Shown piece by piece: positions 45,807 to 53,673 of a stretch of DNA of 64,000 bases. A program made the translations under genes and the position numbers. Under the pieces are notes generated by a model. It made no database searches, was not told where the DNA came from, and saw only the letters and a program-made list of their open reading frames with translations. Origin of the DNA: Acidobacteriota bacterium (GTDB lineage Bacteria > Acidobacteriota > Aminicenantia > Aminicenantales > Saccharicenantaceae); the NCBI GenBank assembly GCA_022711665.1, contig JAKLEN010000003.1:186001-250000 (forward strand), in the 5' to 3' direction. Position 1 is the stretch's first letter. Every line of letters starts with the position of its first letter.

Positions 45807-47939
45807 ATGAGCAAACGCATCCCCATGCTGGTTCCGATCCTGGCCCTGGCCCTGGGATTGGCTCGGGCCGTGCCGGCGCCGGCCGCGGCCCGCCAGGAGC
45901 CGCCCCGTCCCAAGGCCGAGAAGGCCCGGCCGGCGAGAGACGGCCGGGACCTCGACCCGATCTACCAGGAGTTCCTCAAGCTCACGGCCTACGTCATCAG
46001 TCCCAAGGAGCGGGAGGTCTTCGGCCAGCTGCCGGACAACCGCGACCGGGACATCTTCATCGCCGATTTCTGGAAGATCCGCGACCCCACCCCGGGCACG
46101 CCGGAGAACGAGTACAAGGACGAGATCGAGAAGCGGTTCGCCCACGTCAACAAGTATTTCGGCGCCGGCCGCCCCGGCTGGATGACCGACCGCGGCCGGG
46201 TCTGGATGATCCTGGGGGAGCCCCGGAGCTACGACCGTTTCCCGGGGACGACGGGCATCATCCCCTGCGAGGTCTGGTATTATTACACCGACGGGACGAA
46301 GGACCTGCCGACGCACTTCGGGCTGATCTTCTTCCAGAAGAGGGGCTTCGGCGAGATGAAGCTCTACGACCCGTTCGTCGATGGGCCGAAGTCGCTGCTG
46401 GAACCCCTGGCCAGCCTGCGGAACATCGACCGGGACGACTACGAGGAGATCTACAAGACCATCCGGGACTTCGCCCCGACCCTGGCCGCGATGGCCATCT
46501 CGCTGATCCCCGGCGAGTACAGCTACGGCTTCCAGCCCACGGCCCGGAACACGGAGCTCCTGGCCAGCATAACCGAATACGCCTACAAGGGGCTCAACCC
46601 GACCTATGCCACGCATTTCTTCGATTTCAAGGGGCTGGTCAGCACCGAGTACATGACCAACTACGTCGAGAACGAGGGGCTGGCCGCGGTCATCCGCGAC
46701 CCCGGCCTGGACCTGCCCTTCGTCCATTTCAGCGTCGTGCCGCTGAAGCTGTCGGTCGACTACTACGAGCCCAAGGACCAGTACTTCGCCAACTTCAAGG
46801 TCGACGTCAGCCTGCGCCGCGACGAGGCCATCGTCTTCCAGAACTCCAAGGAGTACGCCCTCTATTTCGCCGCCGCCGACATGGAGCGCGTCCGCCAGAA
46901 CGGCGTCGCCCTGGAGGACGCCTTCCCGGTCTGCGAGGGGACGTACAAGCTGACCGTGCTCGTCCAGAATTCCGTGGCCAAGGAGTTCACGGTCCTGGAG
47001 CGCACGATCACGGTGCCCCGGGCCGGCGGCGCGCCGGCCCTCAACGGCCCGTTCCTCGGCTACCAGCTGAAGGCCTTCCCGGCCGACGTCCTGATCCCCT
47101 TCAAGACCGGCGAGCGCAAGCTCGTCGTCGATCCCAAGATGAGCTACGGCTCGTCCGACGAGCTCGACGTCCTCGTCTCGGTCACGGATCTCCCGCGGGA
47201 CCTCTGGCAGACCGGGACGGTCGAGCTGAGCCTGAAAGGCCAGTCCGGCGCCCAGGCCCTGCGGACCGTGTCGCTGCGGCTGGCCGACCAGCCCTATCAT
47301 CCGGTCGTCAGCCTGACCCCGAACCTGTCCACGGCGGGCTTGCCGCCGGACTATTATGAGCTGACCGTCCGCCTGCTCGGGCCGGAGAAGAGCGTCCTCG
47401 ACGAGAAGACGGCCCCGTTCGTCCTGTCGTCCGTGCCGGCGCTGGCCCACCCGATCGCCAACTCGCGCGGCTTTTCCCTGGCCAACGAGTTCTACATCTA
47501 CTACCAGCTGGCCCGCCAGTACGACAAGCTCGGCGTCTTCGACAAGGCGGACGCCTTTTTCGCCAAAGGCCTGGCCAGGAACCCGGGCTACAAGGAAGGC
47601 GTCAGCGATTATGCCAGGTTCCTGGTCAAGGCGGGCGGGTTCGACCGGGCCCTGACCGTGGTCGAGGGGCTGGCCGGGGTGGAGAAGGGCCGCTTCGACT
47701 ACCACCTGGTCCGGGGACTGGCCCTGCTCGGACTGGCGCGCTATGACGCCGCCGTGACCGACCTGCTCGAGGCCAACAAGATCTACGACAGCGACACGTC
47801 CGTGCTCAACGCCCTGGGTACGGGCTTCCTGAAGCTGGGACAGAAAGACCGGGCCCTGGCGGCCTACCAGGCCTCGCTGAAGGTGAACGGCGACCAGGCC
47901 GCCATCCGGAAGATCGCCGCCGACCTGGAAAAGAAGTAA
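45807..47939 (+). CDS. GWxTD-domain protein with C-terminal TPR repeats
   Basis: 710 residues. A signal peptide spans about 1-30. The GWxTD domain covers about 45-200, with its defining motif at residues 124-128 (GWMTD, in GRPGWMTDRGRVWMILGEP). This domain is known mostly from Acidobacteriota, Aminicenantes and related phyla and has no established function. A middle beta-rich region (about 280-560) resembles Ig-like folds. The last 120 residues are TPR repeats (YQLARQYDKLGVFDKADAFF, LNALGTGFLKLGQKDRALAA). The ribosome site (GAGG two bases away) is weak, so coupling to the upstream gene is likely. It is convergent with the epimerase gene, seven bases away. Confidence 0.9.
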   Translation: MSKRIPMLVPILALALGLARAVPAPAAARQEPPRPKAEKARPARDGRDLDPIYQEFLKLTAYVISPKEREVFGQLPDNRDRDIFIADFWKIRDPTPGTPENEYKDEIEKRFAHVNKYFGAGRPGWMTDRGRVWMILGEPRSYDRFPGTTGIIPCEVWYYYTDGTKDLPTHFGLIFFQKRGFGEMKLYDPFVDGPKSLLEPLASLRNIDRDDYEEIYKTIRDFAPTLAAMAISLIPGEYSYGFQPTARNTELLASITEYAYKGLNPTYATHFFDFKGLVSTEYMTNYVENEGLAAVIRDPGLDLPFVHFSVVPLKLSVDYYEPKDQYFANFKVDVSLRRDEAIVFQNSKEYALYFAAADMERVRQNGVALEDAFPVCEGTYKLTVLVQNSVAKEFTVLERTITVPRAGGAPALNGPFLGYQLKAFPADVLIPFKTGERKLVVDPKMSYGSSDELDVLVSVTDLPRDLWQTGTVELSLKGQSGAQALRTVSLRLADQPYHPVVSLTPNLSTAGLPPDYYELTVRLLGPEKSVLDEKTAPFVLSSVPALAHPIANSRGFSLANEFYIYYQLARQYDKLGVFDKADAFFAKGLARNPGYKEGVSDYARFLVKAGGFDRALTVVEGLAGVEKGRFDYHLVRGLALLGLARYDAAVTDLLEANKIYDSDTSVLNALGTGFLKLGQKDRALAAYQASLKVNGDQAAIRKIAADLEKK

Positions 47940-47946
47940 AGGCCGG

Positions 47947-48990
47947 TCAGAGAACGACTTTCCGCCCCGCCTTGCGGAGCGCGTATTGCTCCGCGATCCA
48001 GGCGTAGGTCCGGGCCAGCCCGTCGCGCAGCGGCGTCGATGGCTCCCAGCCCAGGACCCGGCGGATCATCGTGTTGTCGGAGTTCCGCCCGCCGACGCCG
48101 AGCGGCTGCGTCAGGTCGTAGCGGCGCTCGACCTTGCAGCCGGCGATGTCCTCGATGAGGCCGAGCAGGTCGTTGACCGAGACGAGCTCGCACGAACCCA
48201 GGTTGATGGGCGTGGCGATGAGCTCGTCGCAATGCATGATCATGTCGATGCCGTTGACGCAGTCTCCGATCCACATGAAGCTGCGGGTCCGGGTGCCGTC
48301 GCCCCAGATCTCGACCGCGTAAGTGCCGTTGTCCCGGGCCTCGACGACCTTGCGCGAGAGCGCCGCCGGGGCCTTCTCGCGGCCGCCGTCCCAAGTGCCG
48401 TGGGGGCCGTAGACGTTGTGGAAGCGGGCGATGGCCGTCTTGAGGCCGCGCTCGGCCCAGTACTCCTGGCAGACCATCTCGGAGAAGAGCTTCTCCCAGC
48501 CGTAGCCGCGCTCGGCATTGGCCGGGTAGGCGTCGGACTCCTTGAGGGCCCGCGAACGGGCGTCCTTCTGGAGGTCGACGTTGTAGGCGCAGGCCGAGGA
48601 GGAGAAGAAGTAGCGGTCGGCCCCGGCTTTCTGGGCGGCCTCGATCATGTGGGTGTTGATGAGGACGCTGCGCAGGCATTCGATGCGAAAGCGCTCGATG
48701 AAGCCCATGCCGCCCATGTCGGCGGCCAGGTTGTAGACCTCGACCGCCCCGTCGCAGGCCTGGGCGCAATTCTCGGGAGAGCTGACGTCGAGGACGAGGT
48801 TCTCGACCCCGGGCGTCCGCTGGTACCATTCGGCCAGGGGCTTTTTGTCGACGGCCCGGATGCGGGCGAAGCCCTTGTCGTGGAAGTAGCGGACGAGCGA
48901 GCCGGCGATAAAGCCTCCGGCCCCGGTGACGACGAGGAGGTCGTCCTTCCCGCGGAAATCTTCGATCCGTTTGGGCGTCTTCGCGGCCAT
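47947..48990 (-). CDS. NAD-dependent epimerase, GDP-mannose 3,5-epimerase-like
   Basis: 347 residues, an extended short-chain dehydrogenase/reductase. The Rossmann motif is VTGAGGFIAG (about 21-30); the catalytic Tyr and Lys are in GYGWEKLF. SSSACAYN and NVYGPHGTWDGGREKAPAAL match the plant GDP-mannose 3,5-epimerase signature, including the Cys and Lys that act as acid and base at C3/C5. That enzyme makes GDP-L-galactose and GDP-L-gulose. Start ATG 48990 follows AGGAGAGG by a few bases; the longer frame upstream has no support. No other nucleotide-sugar genes lie nearby. A close relative such as a GDP-sugar 3- or 5-epimerase is an alternative. Confidence 0.85.
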   Translation of the reverse strand: MAAKTPKRIEDFRGKDDLLVVTGAGGFIAGSLVRYFHDKGFARIRAVDKKPLAEWYQRTPGVENLVLDVSSPENCAQACDGAVEVYNLAADMGGMGFIERFRIECLRSVLINTHMIEAAQKAGADRYFFSSSACAYNVDLQKDARSRALKESDAYPANAERGYGWEKLFSEMVCQEYWAERGLKTAIARFHNVYGPHGTWDGGREKAPAALSRKVVEARDNGTYAVEIWGDGTRTRSFMWIGDCVNGIDMIMHCDELIATPINLGSCELVSVNDLLGLIEDIAGCKVERRYDLTQPLGVGGRNSDNTMIRRVLGWEPSTPLRDGLARTYAWIAEQYALRKAGRKVVL

Positions 48991-49094
48991 GGCCTCTCCT
49001 GTTTCCGGGATCCAACGGCGCCGTCGGGCCGCCGGCGGGCGGCCGCCGGCCGCCCAGTATGATTTAGTCGGAGAAGCGGCCGGCGGGGGACGGG

Positions 49095-49982
49095 TCAGGA
49101 TCTCCCGGTCAGCTTGATCTCGGTCTTGATCTTTTCCGTCACCGGGATGGTCAGGCCTGCGGCGGCAAGGTCGACGGCGACGTCGGCGGTCGTCTCGTTG
49201 ACGGCCTTGACGAAGATCCCTTCCTTGACCGCGAAAAACCAGACGGTCTGGCCCTTGTTGGCCCCGGACATGGTCATGTCCATGCCGCCCTGGCTGCCCG
49301 AGCCGGAAACCGTTCCCGTGACCTGCGCCGAGATCCGGGCGCATTCCAGGCCGTCGACGGTCTCGAAGCCCTCGAGCGTGTGGACATACTGGTTCTCGAC
49401 ATGCATCTTCATCGCGGCGGAGCCCTGGTCGATCTTGTCGCTCGACGGCCAGGTGTCGCCGACCTTGACCGGCTTCCCGAGCAGGTCGGGGAAGAAGGCC
49501 TTGAAGTAGGCGGACACGTTCTGGGCCTCGCCGGCCACGCTGTAGGTGACGGCCTCGGCGCCGGCGGAGTCGATCTCCGCGCCGAGCGGCGAGAGCACCA
49601 TGTCGAACGACTTGCCCTTGGCCTCGGACATGTCGGGGGACATGTCGCCGGTCATGTTCGTGCTGACCGTCATCCGCATGTCATCGATGGTCGCGCCCAC
49701 GAGCAGATCCCGGCCCTTCGGGCCCTTGGCCCGGAAGGTCATGGCGCTGGCCACGGAGACCTGGCTGTCGACGGCCTGTCCCTGGGCCTCCATCGCCTGG
49801 GTCATCTCCTGGCTGTACTGGTAGGTCAGGCTGCGGCCGGCCGGCATCTTGTATTCGAGAACGACGGCCCGGCCGGGCTTGGCCTGGGGCCCGGCGGCGT
49901 CCAACGGCCCGGCGGACGCCGCCAGGGCGAAGATGGCGGCGGCCAGGGCCGGCCGCGCGATCGGTCCGATTCTGGCATTCAT
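49095..49982 (-). CDS. Secreted DUF6263-like protein (tandem paralogue A)
   Basis: 295 residues from ATG 49982; GAGGAGG lies eight bases upstream and a signal peptide (ARPALAAAIFALAASAGPLDA) follows. The body is beta-rich and Met/Thr-rich, with the sequence GDMSPDMSEAKGKSFDMVLS and a C-terminal IKTEIKLTGRS. It matches paralogue B (50067-50936) along its full length, so the pair comes from a tandem duplication. It resembles DUF6263-type secreted proteins of unknown function, possibly lipid- or ligand-binding. Paralogue A has a cleavable signal while B is a lipoprotein, which would place them in different locations. Confidence 0.72.
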   Translation of the reverse strand: MNARIGPIARPALAAAIFALAASAGPLDAAGPQAKPGRAVVLEYKMPAGRSLTYQYSQEMTQAMEAQGQAVDSQVSVASAMTFRAKGPKGRDLLVGATIDDMRMTVSTNMTGDMSPDMSEAKGKSFDMVLSPLGAEIDSAGAEAVTYSVAGEAQNVSAYFKAFFPDLLGKPVKVGDTWPSSDKIDQGSAAMKMHVENQYVHTLEGFETVDGLECARISAQVTGTVSGSGSQGGMDMTMSGANKGQTVWFFAVKEGIFVKAVNETTADVAVDLAAAGLTIPVTEKIKTEIKLTGRS

Positions 49983-50066
49983 CGATAAACCTCCTCGGAA
50001 CATTCGGACGATTCTACCACGGATGGAGCCGTTGTGCCGCTTTCCGCGGCGGGAACGGCGCGGCGG

Positions 50067-50936
50067 TCACTTCCTGCCGGTCAGCCTGGTCTCGCTTTTG
50101 CTCGTCTGGGTCGCGGGGATGGTCATGCCGGCGGCCGGGACGTCGATCGACATCTGGGTCGTCGTCTCGGAGGTCGCCTGGACGTAGATCCCTTCCTTGA
50201 CGGCGAAGTACCAGACGTCGCGGCCCTTGATGACGCCCGTGAAGCTCAGGTCCATGCCCATCTGGCTGCCGGACCCCGTGAGGGTGCCGGTCACCTGGGT
50301 GGCGATCCGGGCGCAGTTCATCCCCTCGACGGTCTCGAACCCCTCGAGCGTGTTGACGTTCTGGACCTCGACCTTGATCTTGATCGGGCCCGCGGTCTCT
50401 TCGACCGTGGCGCTCGACGGCCAGGTCTCGCCGACCAGGGCCGGCTTGCCGGAAACGTCGGGGAAGAACGTCTTGAATCCCGAGGCCATGGTGTGGGTTT
50501 CACCGGAGATGGTGTAGGTGATGGCCTCGGCCCCGGCCACGTCCACCTCGGAACCGAGCGGCGAGAGGACCATGTCGAAGGACTTGCCCTTGACCGCGCT
50601 CATGTCCGGCGACATATCGCCCTGGAGGCTGTTGGCGACGGTCACGGCGGTGCTGTCGATGGTCACGCCGAGCAGGAAGTTCTTATCCTTCAGGCTCTTC
50701 GACTTGACGGTGAAAACGCTGGTGCTGGACGTCCGGGTGTCGTTCGACTGGCCCATGATATCCATCACCTGCGATTGTTCCGCCTTGGCCTCGTAGGTCA
50801 GGACCCGGCCAGCCGGCATCCGGTACTCGAGGATGTTCCGGGCCGGCTCGGTCTTGACGGCGCAGCCGGCCAGGACGAGGACGACGCCGGCGGCGGCGGC
50901 CAGGGCGGACCGGCGGGCGAACGCGTTCTTTTTCAT
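50067..50936 (-). CDS. Lipoprotein, DUF6263-like (tandem paralogue B)
   Basis: 289 residues. ATG 50936 follows AGGAGG by nine bases. The signal ends LAGC with lipidated Cys25. Shared blocks with paralogue A include EYRMPAGRVLTYEAKAEQSQ, GDMSPDMSAVKGKSFDMVLS, NTLEGFETVEGMNCARIATQ and a C-terminal ETRLTGRK. The order of strands and the spacing of aromatic residues suit a single beta-barrel or sandwich. It is separated from A by 84 bp on the same strand. Function unknown. An A/T-rich stretch upstream contains TAAAAT (minus strand) as a possible -10, but I find no matching -35. Confidence 0.72.
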   Translation of the reverse strand: MKKNAFARRSALAAAAGVVLVLAGCAVKTEPARNILEYRMPAGRVLTYEAKAEQSQVMDIMGQSNDTRTSSTSVFTVKSKSLKDKNFLLGVTIDSTAVTVANSLQGDMSPDMSAVKGKSFDMVLSPLGSEVDVAGAEAITYTISGETHTMASGFKTFFPDVSGKPALVGETWPSSATVEETAGPIKIKVEVQNVNTLEGFETVEGMNCARIATQVTGTLTGSGSQMGMDLSFTGVIKGRDVWYFAVKEGIYVQATSETTTQMSIDVPAAGMTIPATQTSKSETRLTGRK

Positions 50937-51122
50937 GGGATGGACCTCCTGTTGCTTACTAATACGATTTTAGCATGATCGGGTTCGTCCCCGTCGACAG
51001 GCGTGCCGCACCCTGTTGTCACCCTGGAGCGATCATAAGCCGGAGCGGGGGTCAATGTAAAGCCGGGCGGGCCGGCCGGGCCGCGGCCGGTCCTTGGAGA
51101 TCGCTATGTCTCTCTGCAAGGT

Positions 51123-52244
51123 TCAGCGCCGGACCGCCGGCAGGATCCGGTCGTAGAAGACGCTGATCGGCTTGTTCATCTCGGGGCGGTCCTTGGCGTC
51201 GCCGAGAACGACCACGACCATGTCGTCCTCGGGGACAACGAAGATATACTGTCCGAACCGCCCCCGGGCCGCGTAGATGAACTGACGGCCGTCGCCGCGC
51301 GGGTCGGGGGCCAGGATCCACCAGAGGTACCCGTAACCCGACGGCGGCTGGCCGGGAACGGTCAGATCGACGCGCATCTTGAACGACTCGCGGACCCAGT
51401 CCTCCGGCACGACCTGGACGTCCCCCCAGCGTCCCTTGTTCAGATAGAGCTGGCCGAGCTTGGCGGCATCTCGGCCGGAGAGGTTGAGGCCGCCCCCCGC
51501 GTGCGTGTGCCCTTCGGCGTTCCGGGCCCAGAAGTACTTCTCGATGCCGAGCGGTTTGAAGAGATGCTCCCTCGCGTAATCGGCGGCATGGAGCCCCGTC
51601 CGACGCTTGAGAATGGCCGAAAGCAGGATGACGCCGCCGCTGTCGTACTGGAATCCCGTGCCCGGCGCCCGGACCATCGGCCGGTCGAGGTAGAACTTGT
51701 CCCAGCCCGTGGCCCGTCGGTTCAGTTGCTCGTGCGGCGAGCCTGCGCCGTTCTCGTTGTAATCGGTCCCGGTCCGCATGGTCAGGATGTCCTCGAGACG
51801 CAGGGCGGCCTTGCGCTCGTCCTGGTTGGCGATGTCCTTCATGTCGGGGAAGAAGTCGAGGACCTTCTCGTCGACGCCCTTGAGCTCGCCCCGGCCGATG
51901 GCGATGCCGATGAGGGCCGAGGTAAAGCTCTTGGAGACCGACTGGAGCGTGTGCATCCGGGCCGGGCCCCAGCCGCGGAAATTCTCTTCGAGCACGAGAC
52001 GGCCGTGACGGACGATGACAAGATAATGGATGCGAGGAAGGACCTCGCCGCGCTGGATCTCTCCGACCAGGTCCGCGAGCTTCTGGCCGTCCAGCCCTTG
52101 CTCGCCGGGGGTCGAGACCGGCCAATCCCAGGCCGGCGGCGCGGCTTGGGGCGATGCTTGGCGGGCGAACGGCCGGTCCGGCGCGGCGGAGAGAAAGAGG
52201 AGCGGCAGGAAGGTCAGAACCAAGATCGGTCCGGCTCTTTTCAC
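51123..52244 (-). CDS. Serine hydrolase of the beta-lactamase/esterase (class C-like) family
   Basis: 373 residues, exported (signal about 1-27). The SxxK nucleophile motif is Ser102-Val-Ser-Lys105; the second motif is Tyr200-Asp-Ser202 in FQYDSGG. The third, usually KTG or HxG, is probably RGRFGQ in the block starting IYAARGRFGQYIFV. Members of this family act as esterases, D-amino-acid peptidases or penicillin-binding-like enzymes, and few are true beta-lactamases. A typical promoter (52347-52375) precedes it, directly after the terminator of the MerR gene. Its substrate cannot be predicted. Confidence 0.88.
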   Translation of the reverse strand: MKRAGPILVLTFLPLLFLSAAPDRPFARQASPQAAPPAWDWPVSTPGEQGLDGQKLADLVGEIQRGEVLPRIHYLVIVRHGRLVLEENFRGWGPARMHTLQSVSKSFTSALIGIAIGRGELKGVDEKVLDFFPDMKDIANQDERKAALRLEDILTMRTGTDYNENGAGSPHEQLNRRATGWDKFYLDRPMVRAPGTGFQYDSGGVILLSAILKRRTGLHAADYAREHLFKPLGIEKYFWARNAEGHTHAGGGLNLSGRDAAKLGQLYLNKGRWGDVQVVPEDWVRESFKMRVDLTVPGQPPSGYGYLWWILAPDPRGDGRQFIYAARGRFGQYIFVVPEDDMVVVVLGDAKDRPEMNKPISVFYDRILPAVRR

Positions 52245-52346
52245 GCGGCCTCCGGCGAAAGGCGCGGCAGGGGGGTCCGATCGGTCGAGTGAGCCCCCTG
52301 AACGGTCTGGCGCGGCCTGCTATCGCGCCCTCACGGCATCCTTAAT

Positions 52347-52375
52347 ATCATAGGACCGGGCCGGGCCTAAGTAAA
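52347..52375 (-). promoter_or_regulatory. Sigma-70-type promoter for the serine hydrolase gene
   Basis: On the minus strand TTTACT (52375-52370) and TATGAT (52352-52347) are 17 bp apart. The predicted start is near 52340, with a leader of about 96 bases to ATG 52244. Confidence 0.5.
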
Positions 52376-52376
52376 G

Positions 52377-52418
52377 CGCGGGGAGGCCGAGCCGGCGCTC
52401 CGGACCGGCCTCCCCGCG
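52377..52418 (-). terminator. Hairpin terminator of the MerR-family gene
   Basis: Perfect 12-bp arms, CGCGGGGAGGCC (52377-52388) and its complement (52407-52418), stand about ten bases after the stop of the regulator gene. On the minus strand the hairpin is followed by CTTTACTT, a modest U-tract. Confidence 0.6.
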
Positions 52419-52427
52419 GAGGGACGG

Positions 52428-53186
52428 TCAGCGCTTCTTGGCGCCGGCCGCGGCGTGGACCTTTTTGATGAAGGCCCAGACCTCGGGGGCGATCAATTTG
52501 TGTTCCTTGTCGATGGCGCCGGAGCTATAGGCCTGGCCGATCCGGGCCTTGAGCTCGGGGTGGCCGCCGTAGGCCTCGTCCAGGAGCGTCTGCCAACGCC
52601 GCCCGATGTCCTGGGCCTTGTCGCCGGCCGGGTCGAGACCGAGGTTGGCCTTGACCTCGGCGATGAGCGCCGTCCAGCGGTTCTCGTAAGCGGCCATGTC
52701 CTCGGGGGTGTACTTCTTGCCGATCTCGGCGAACTCCTTCATCTCGGCCTCGGTGAAGAACTTTTCGTGCCAGCCTTTCTTGACGTCTTCGCCCATTTGA
52801 ATGACCTCCATGATCTTGATGAGTTTTTCCTTGTGGATGCGGCCGTCCTTCTCCAGCCGGACCAGGACCTGGTCGATCGCCCGCGAGGCCTCGCGAAGAC
52901 GCGCGATCTCGTCCCTGACGGCCTCGGCCTGGACCTTGAGGGACTTGAGGGCCTGGTAGCCTTTGCTCGCGAGGAGGCGGCAGATCTCGTCAAGCGAGAA
53001 GCCCATGAACTTCAGGGTGACGATCTGCTGCAGCCTGAGCAGGTCGGCGTCGGTGTAGACCCGATAGCCGTTCGGCCGCTCGAAACTCGGCTTGAGCAGG
53101 CCGATCTGGTCGTAGTAGTGGAGCGTCCGGACCGTCACCCGGGTCAGCTTGGCGAACTCCCTGACGAGGTAGCCGTTCTTTTTCAT
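52428..53186 (-). CDS. MerR-family transcription activator with TipAS ligand domain
   Basis: 252 residues. An N-terminal MerR winged helix (LVREFAKLTRVTVRTLHYYD, IGLLKPSFERPNGYRVYTDA) is followed by a dimerisation coiled coil (about 75-115) and a C-terminal TipAS-type domain (about 125-250: EIGKKYTPEDMAAYENRW). TipAS domains bind thiopeptides or other hydrophobic drugs and trigger promoter remodelling. I choose ATG 53186; the upstream ATG 53216 lies inside the promoter dyad, ahead of the predicted transcription start. The gene should activate its own promoter (53205-53235). Its ligand is unknown, and the neighbouring hydrolase gene has its own promoter. Confidence 0.92.
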   Translation of the reverse strand: MKKNGYLVREFAKLTRVTVRTLHYYDQIGLLKPSFERPNGYRVYTDADLLRLQQIVTLKFMGFSLDEICRLLASKGYQALKSLKVQAEAVRDEIARLREASRAIDQVLVRLEKDGRIHKEKLIKIMEVIQMGEDVKKGWHEKFFTEAEMKEFAEIGKKYTPEDMAAYENRWTALIAEVKANLGLDPAGDKAQDIGRRWQTLLDEAYGGHPELKARIGQAYSSGAIDKEHKLIAPEVWAFIKKVHAAAGAKKR

Positions 53187-53204
53187 GGCCTTGTCCACGT
53201 ACCC

Positions 53205-53235
53205 ATTGTGAACCATGACGTAACGTCAGAGTCAA
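53205..53235 (-). promoter_or_regulatory. MerR-type promoter with 19-bp spacer and dyad operator
   Basis: On the minus strand TTGACT (53235-53230) and CACAAT (53210-53205) are 19 bp apart, 2 bp longer than optimum, a hallmark of MerR-activated promoters. The spacer contains the dyad TGACGTAACGTCA (53216-53228). The predicted start is near 53198. Confidence 0.75.
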
Positions 53236-53263
53236 TAGGGCGGCGAAAATATTTCTGGTTCAT

Positions 53264-53294
53264 CTTCCGATTCCGGGAGAATCCCTCTCTCCGG
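53264..53294 (-). repeat. Short intergenic repeat, copy A (reverse)
   Basis: Read on the minus strand it is CCGGAGAGAGGGATTCTCCC followed by GGAATCGGAAG, one of four related copies in the gap 53217-53673. Core: GAGAGGGA, short variable part, TCCCGGAA. No gene is visible in this gap. Confidence 0.55.
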
Positions 53295-53436
53295 CTTGGC
53301 TCAGGTCCGGCGCGGAGCCATGCTTCTGGGAGATATCGGGAGAAAGCGCTTTCTTAAGACATTTCTCAGGATCCCGGCCTCGAGCGCTCGGCCGTGATCC
53401 TGACCTCCGCTCCCAAGAATCCGCTACGCGCCGGCC

Positions 53437-53467
53437 CGAGAGAGGGACTTCCCGGAATCTGGCGAAG
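53437..53467 (+). repeat. Short intergenic repeat, copy B (forward)
   Basis: Begins CGAGAGAGGGACTTCCCGGA. The first 23 bases (53437-53459) are identical to the start of copy D 201 bp away. It faces copy C in inverted orientation, so 53437-53510 can fold into a hairpin. Confidence 0.65.
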
Positions 53468-53480
53468 CCCTCTATAAAGA

Positions 53481-53510
53481 TTCTTCTCCTATTTCCGGGA
53501 TTCCCTCTCG
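53481..53510 (-). repeat. Short intergenic repeat, copy C (reverse)
   Basis: On the minus strand it reads CGAGAGGGAATCCCGGAAAT followed by AGGAGAAGAA. It shares the core of the other copies and pairs with copy B. It adds an A/T-rich segment also found beside copy D. Confidence 0.55.
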
Positions 53511-53637
53511 AGGCGGCGAGGGGATTGTCCTCGCAGTTCCCCGTTGCTGGAGAGGGGGACCCGCGGAGCGGGGGGGAACCGTGCGAACTGGTTCCCAGGG
53601 GGGCCGGGGAGCTAGAGGACATCCCCGAGCTAAAACT

Positions 53638-53668
53638 CGAGAGAGGGACTTCCCGGAATCCGGAGAAG
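53638..53668 (+). repeat. Short intergenic repeat, copy D (forward)
   Basis: The exact 23-base match to copy B starts here (53638-53660). The copy runs up to the stop codon of the M28 peptidase gene (TAA at 53676-53674 on the minus strand), so on that transcript the hairpin-prone sequence directly follows the stop and may help end transcription. Confidence 0.6.
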
Positions 53669-53673
53669 ATTCT

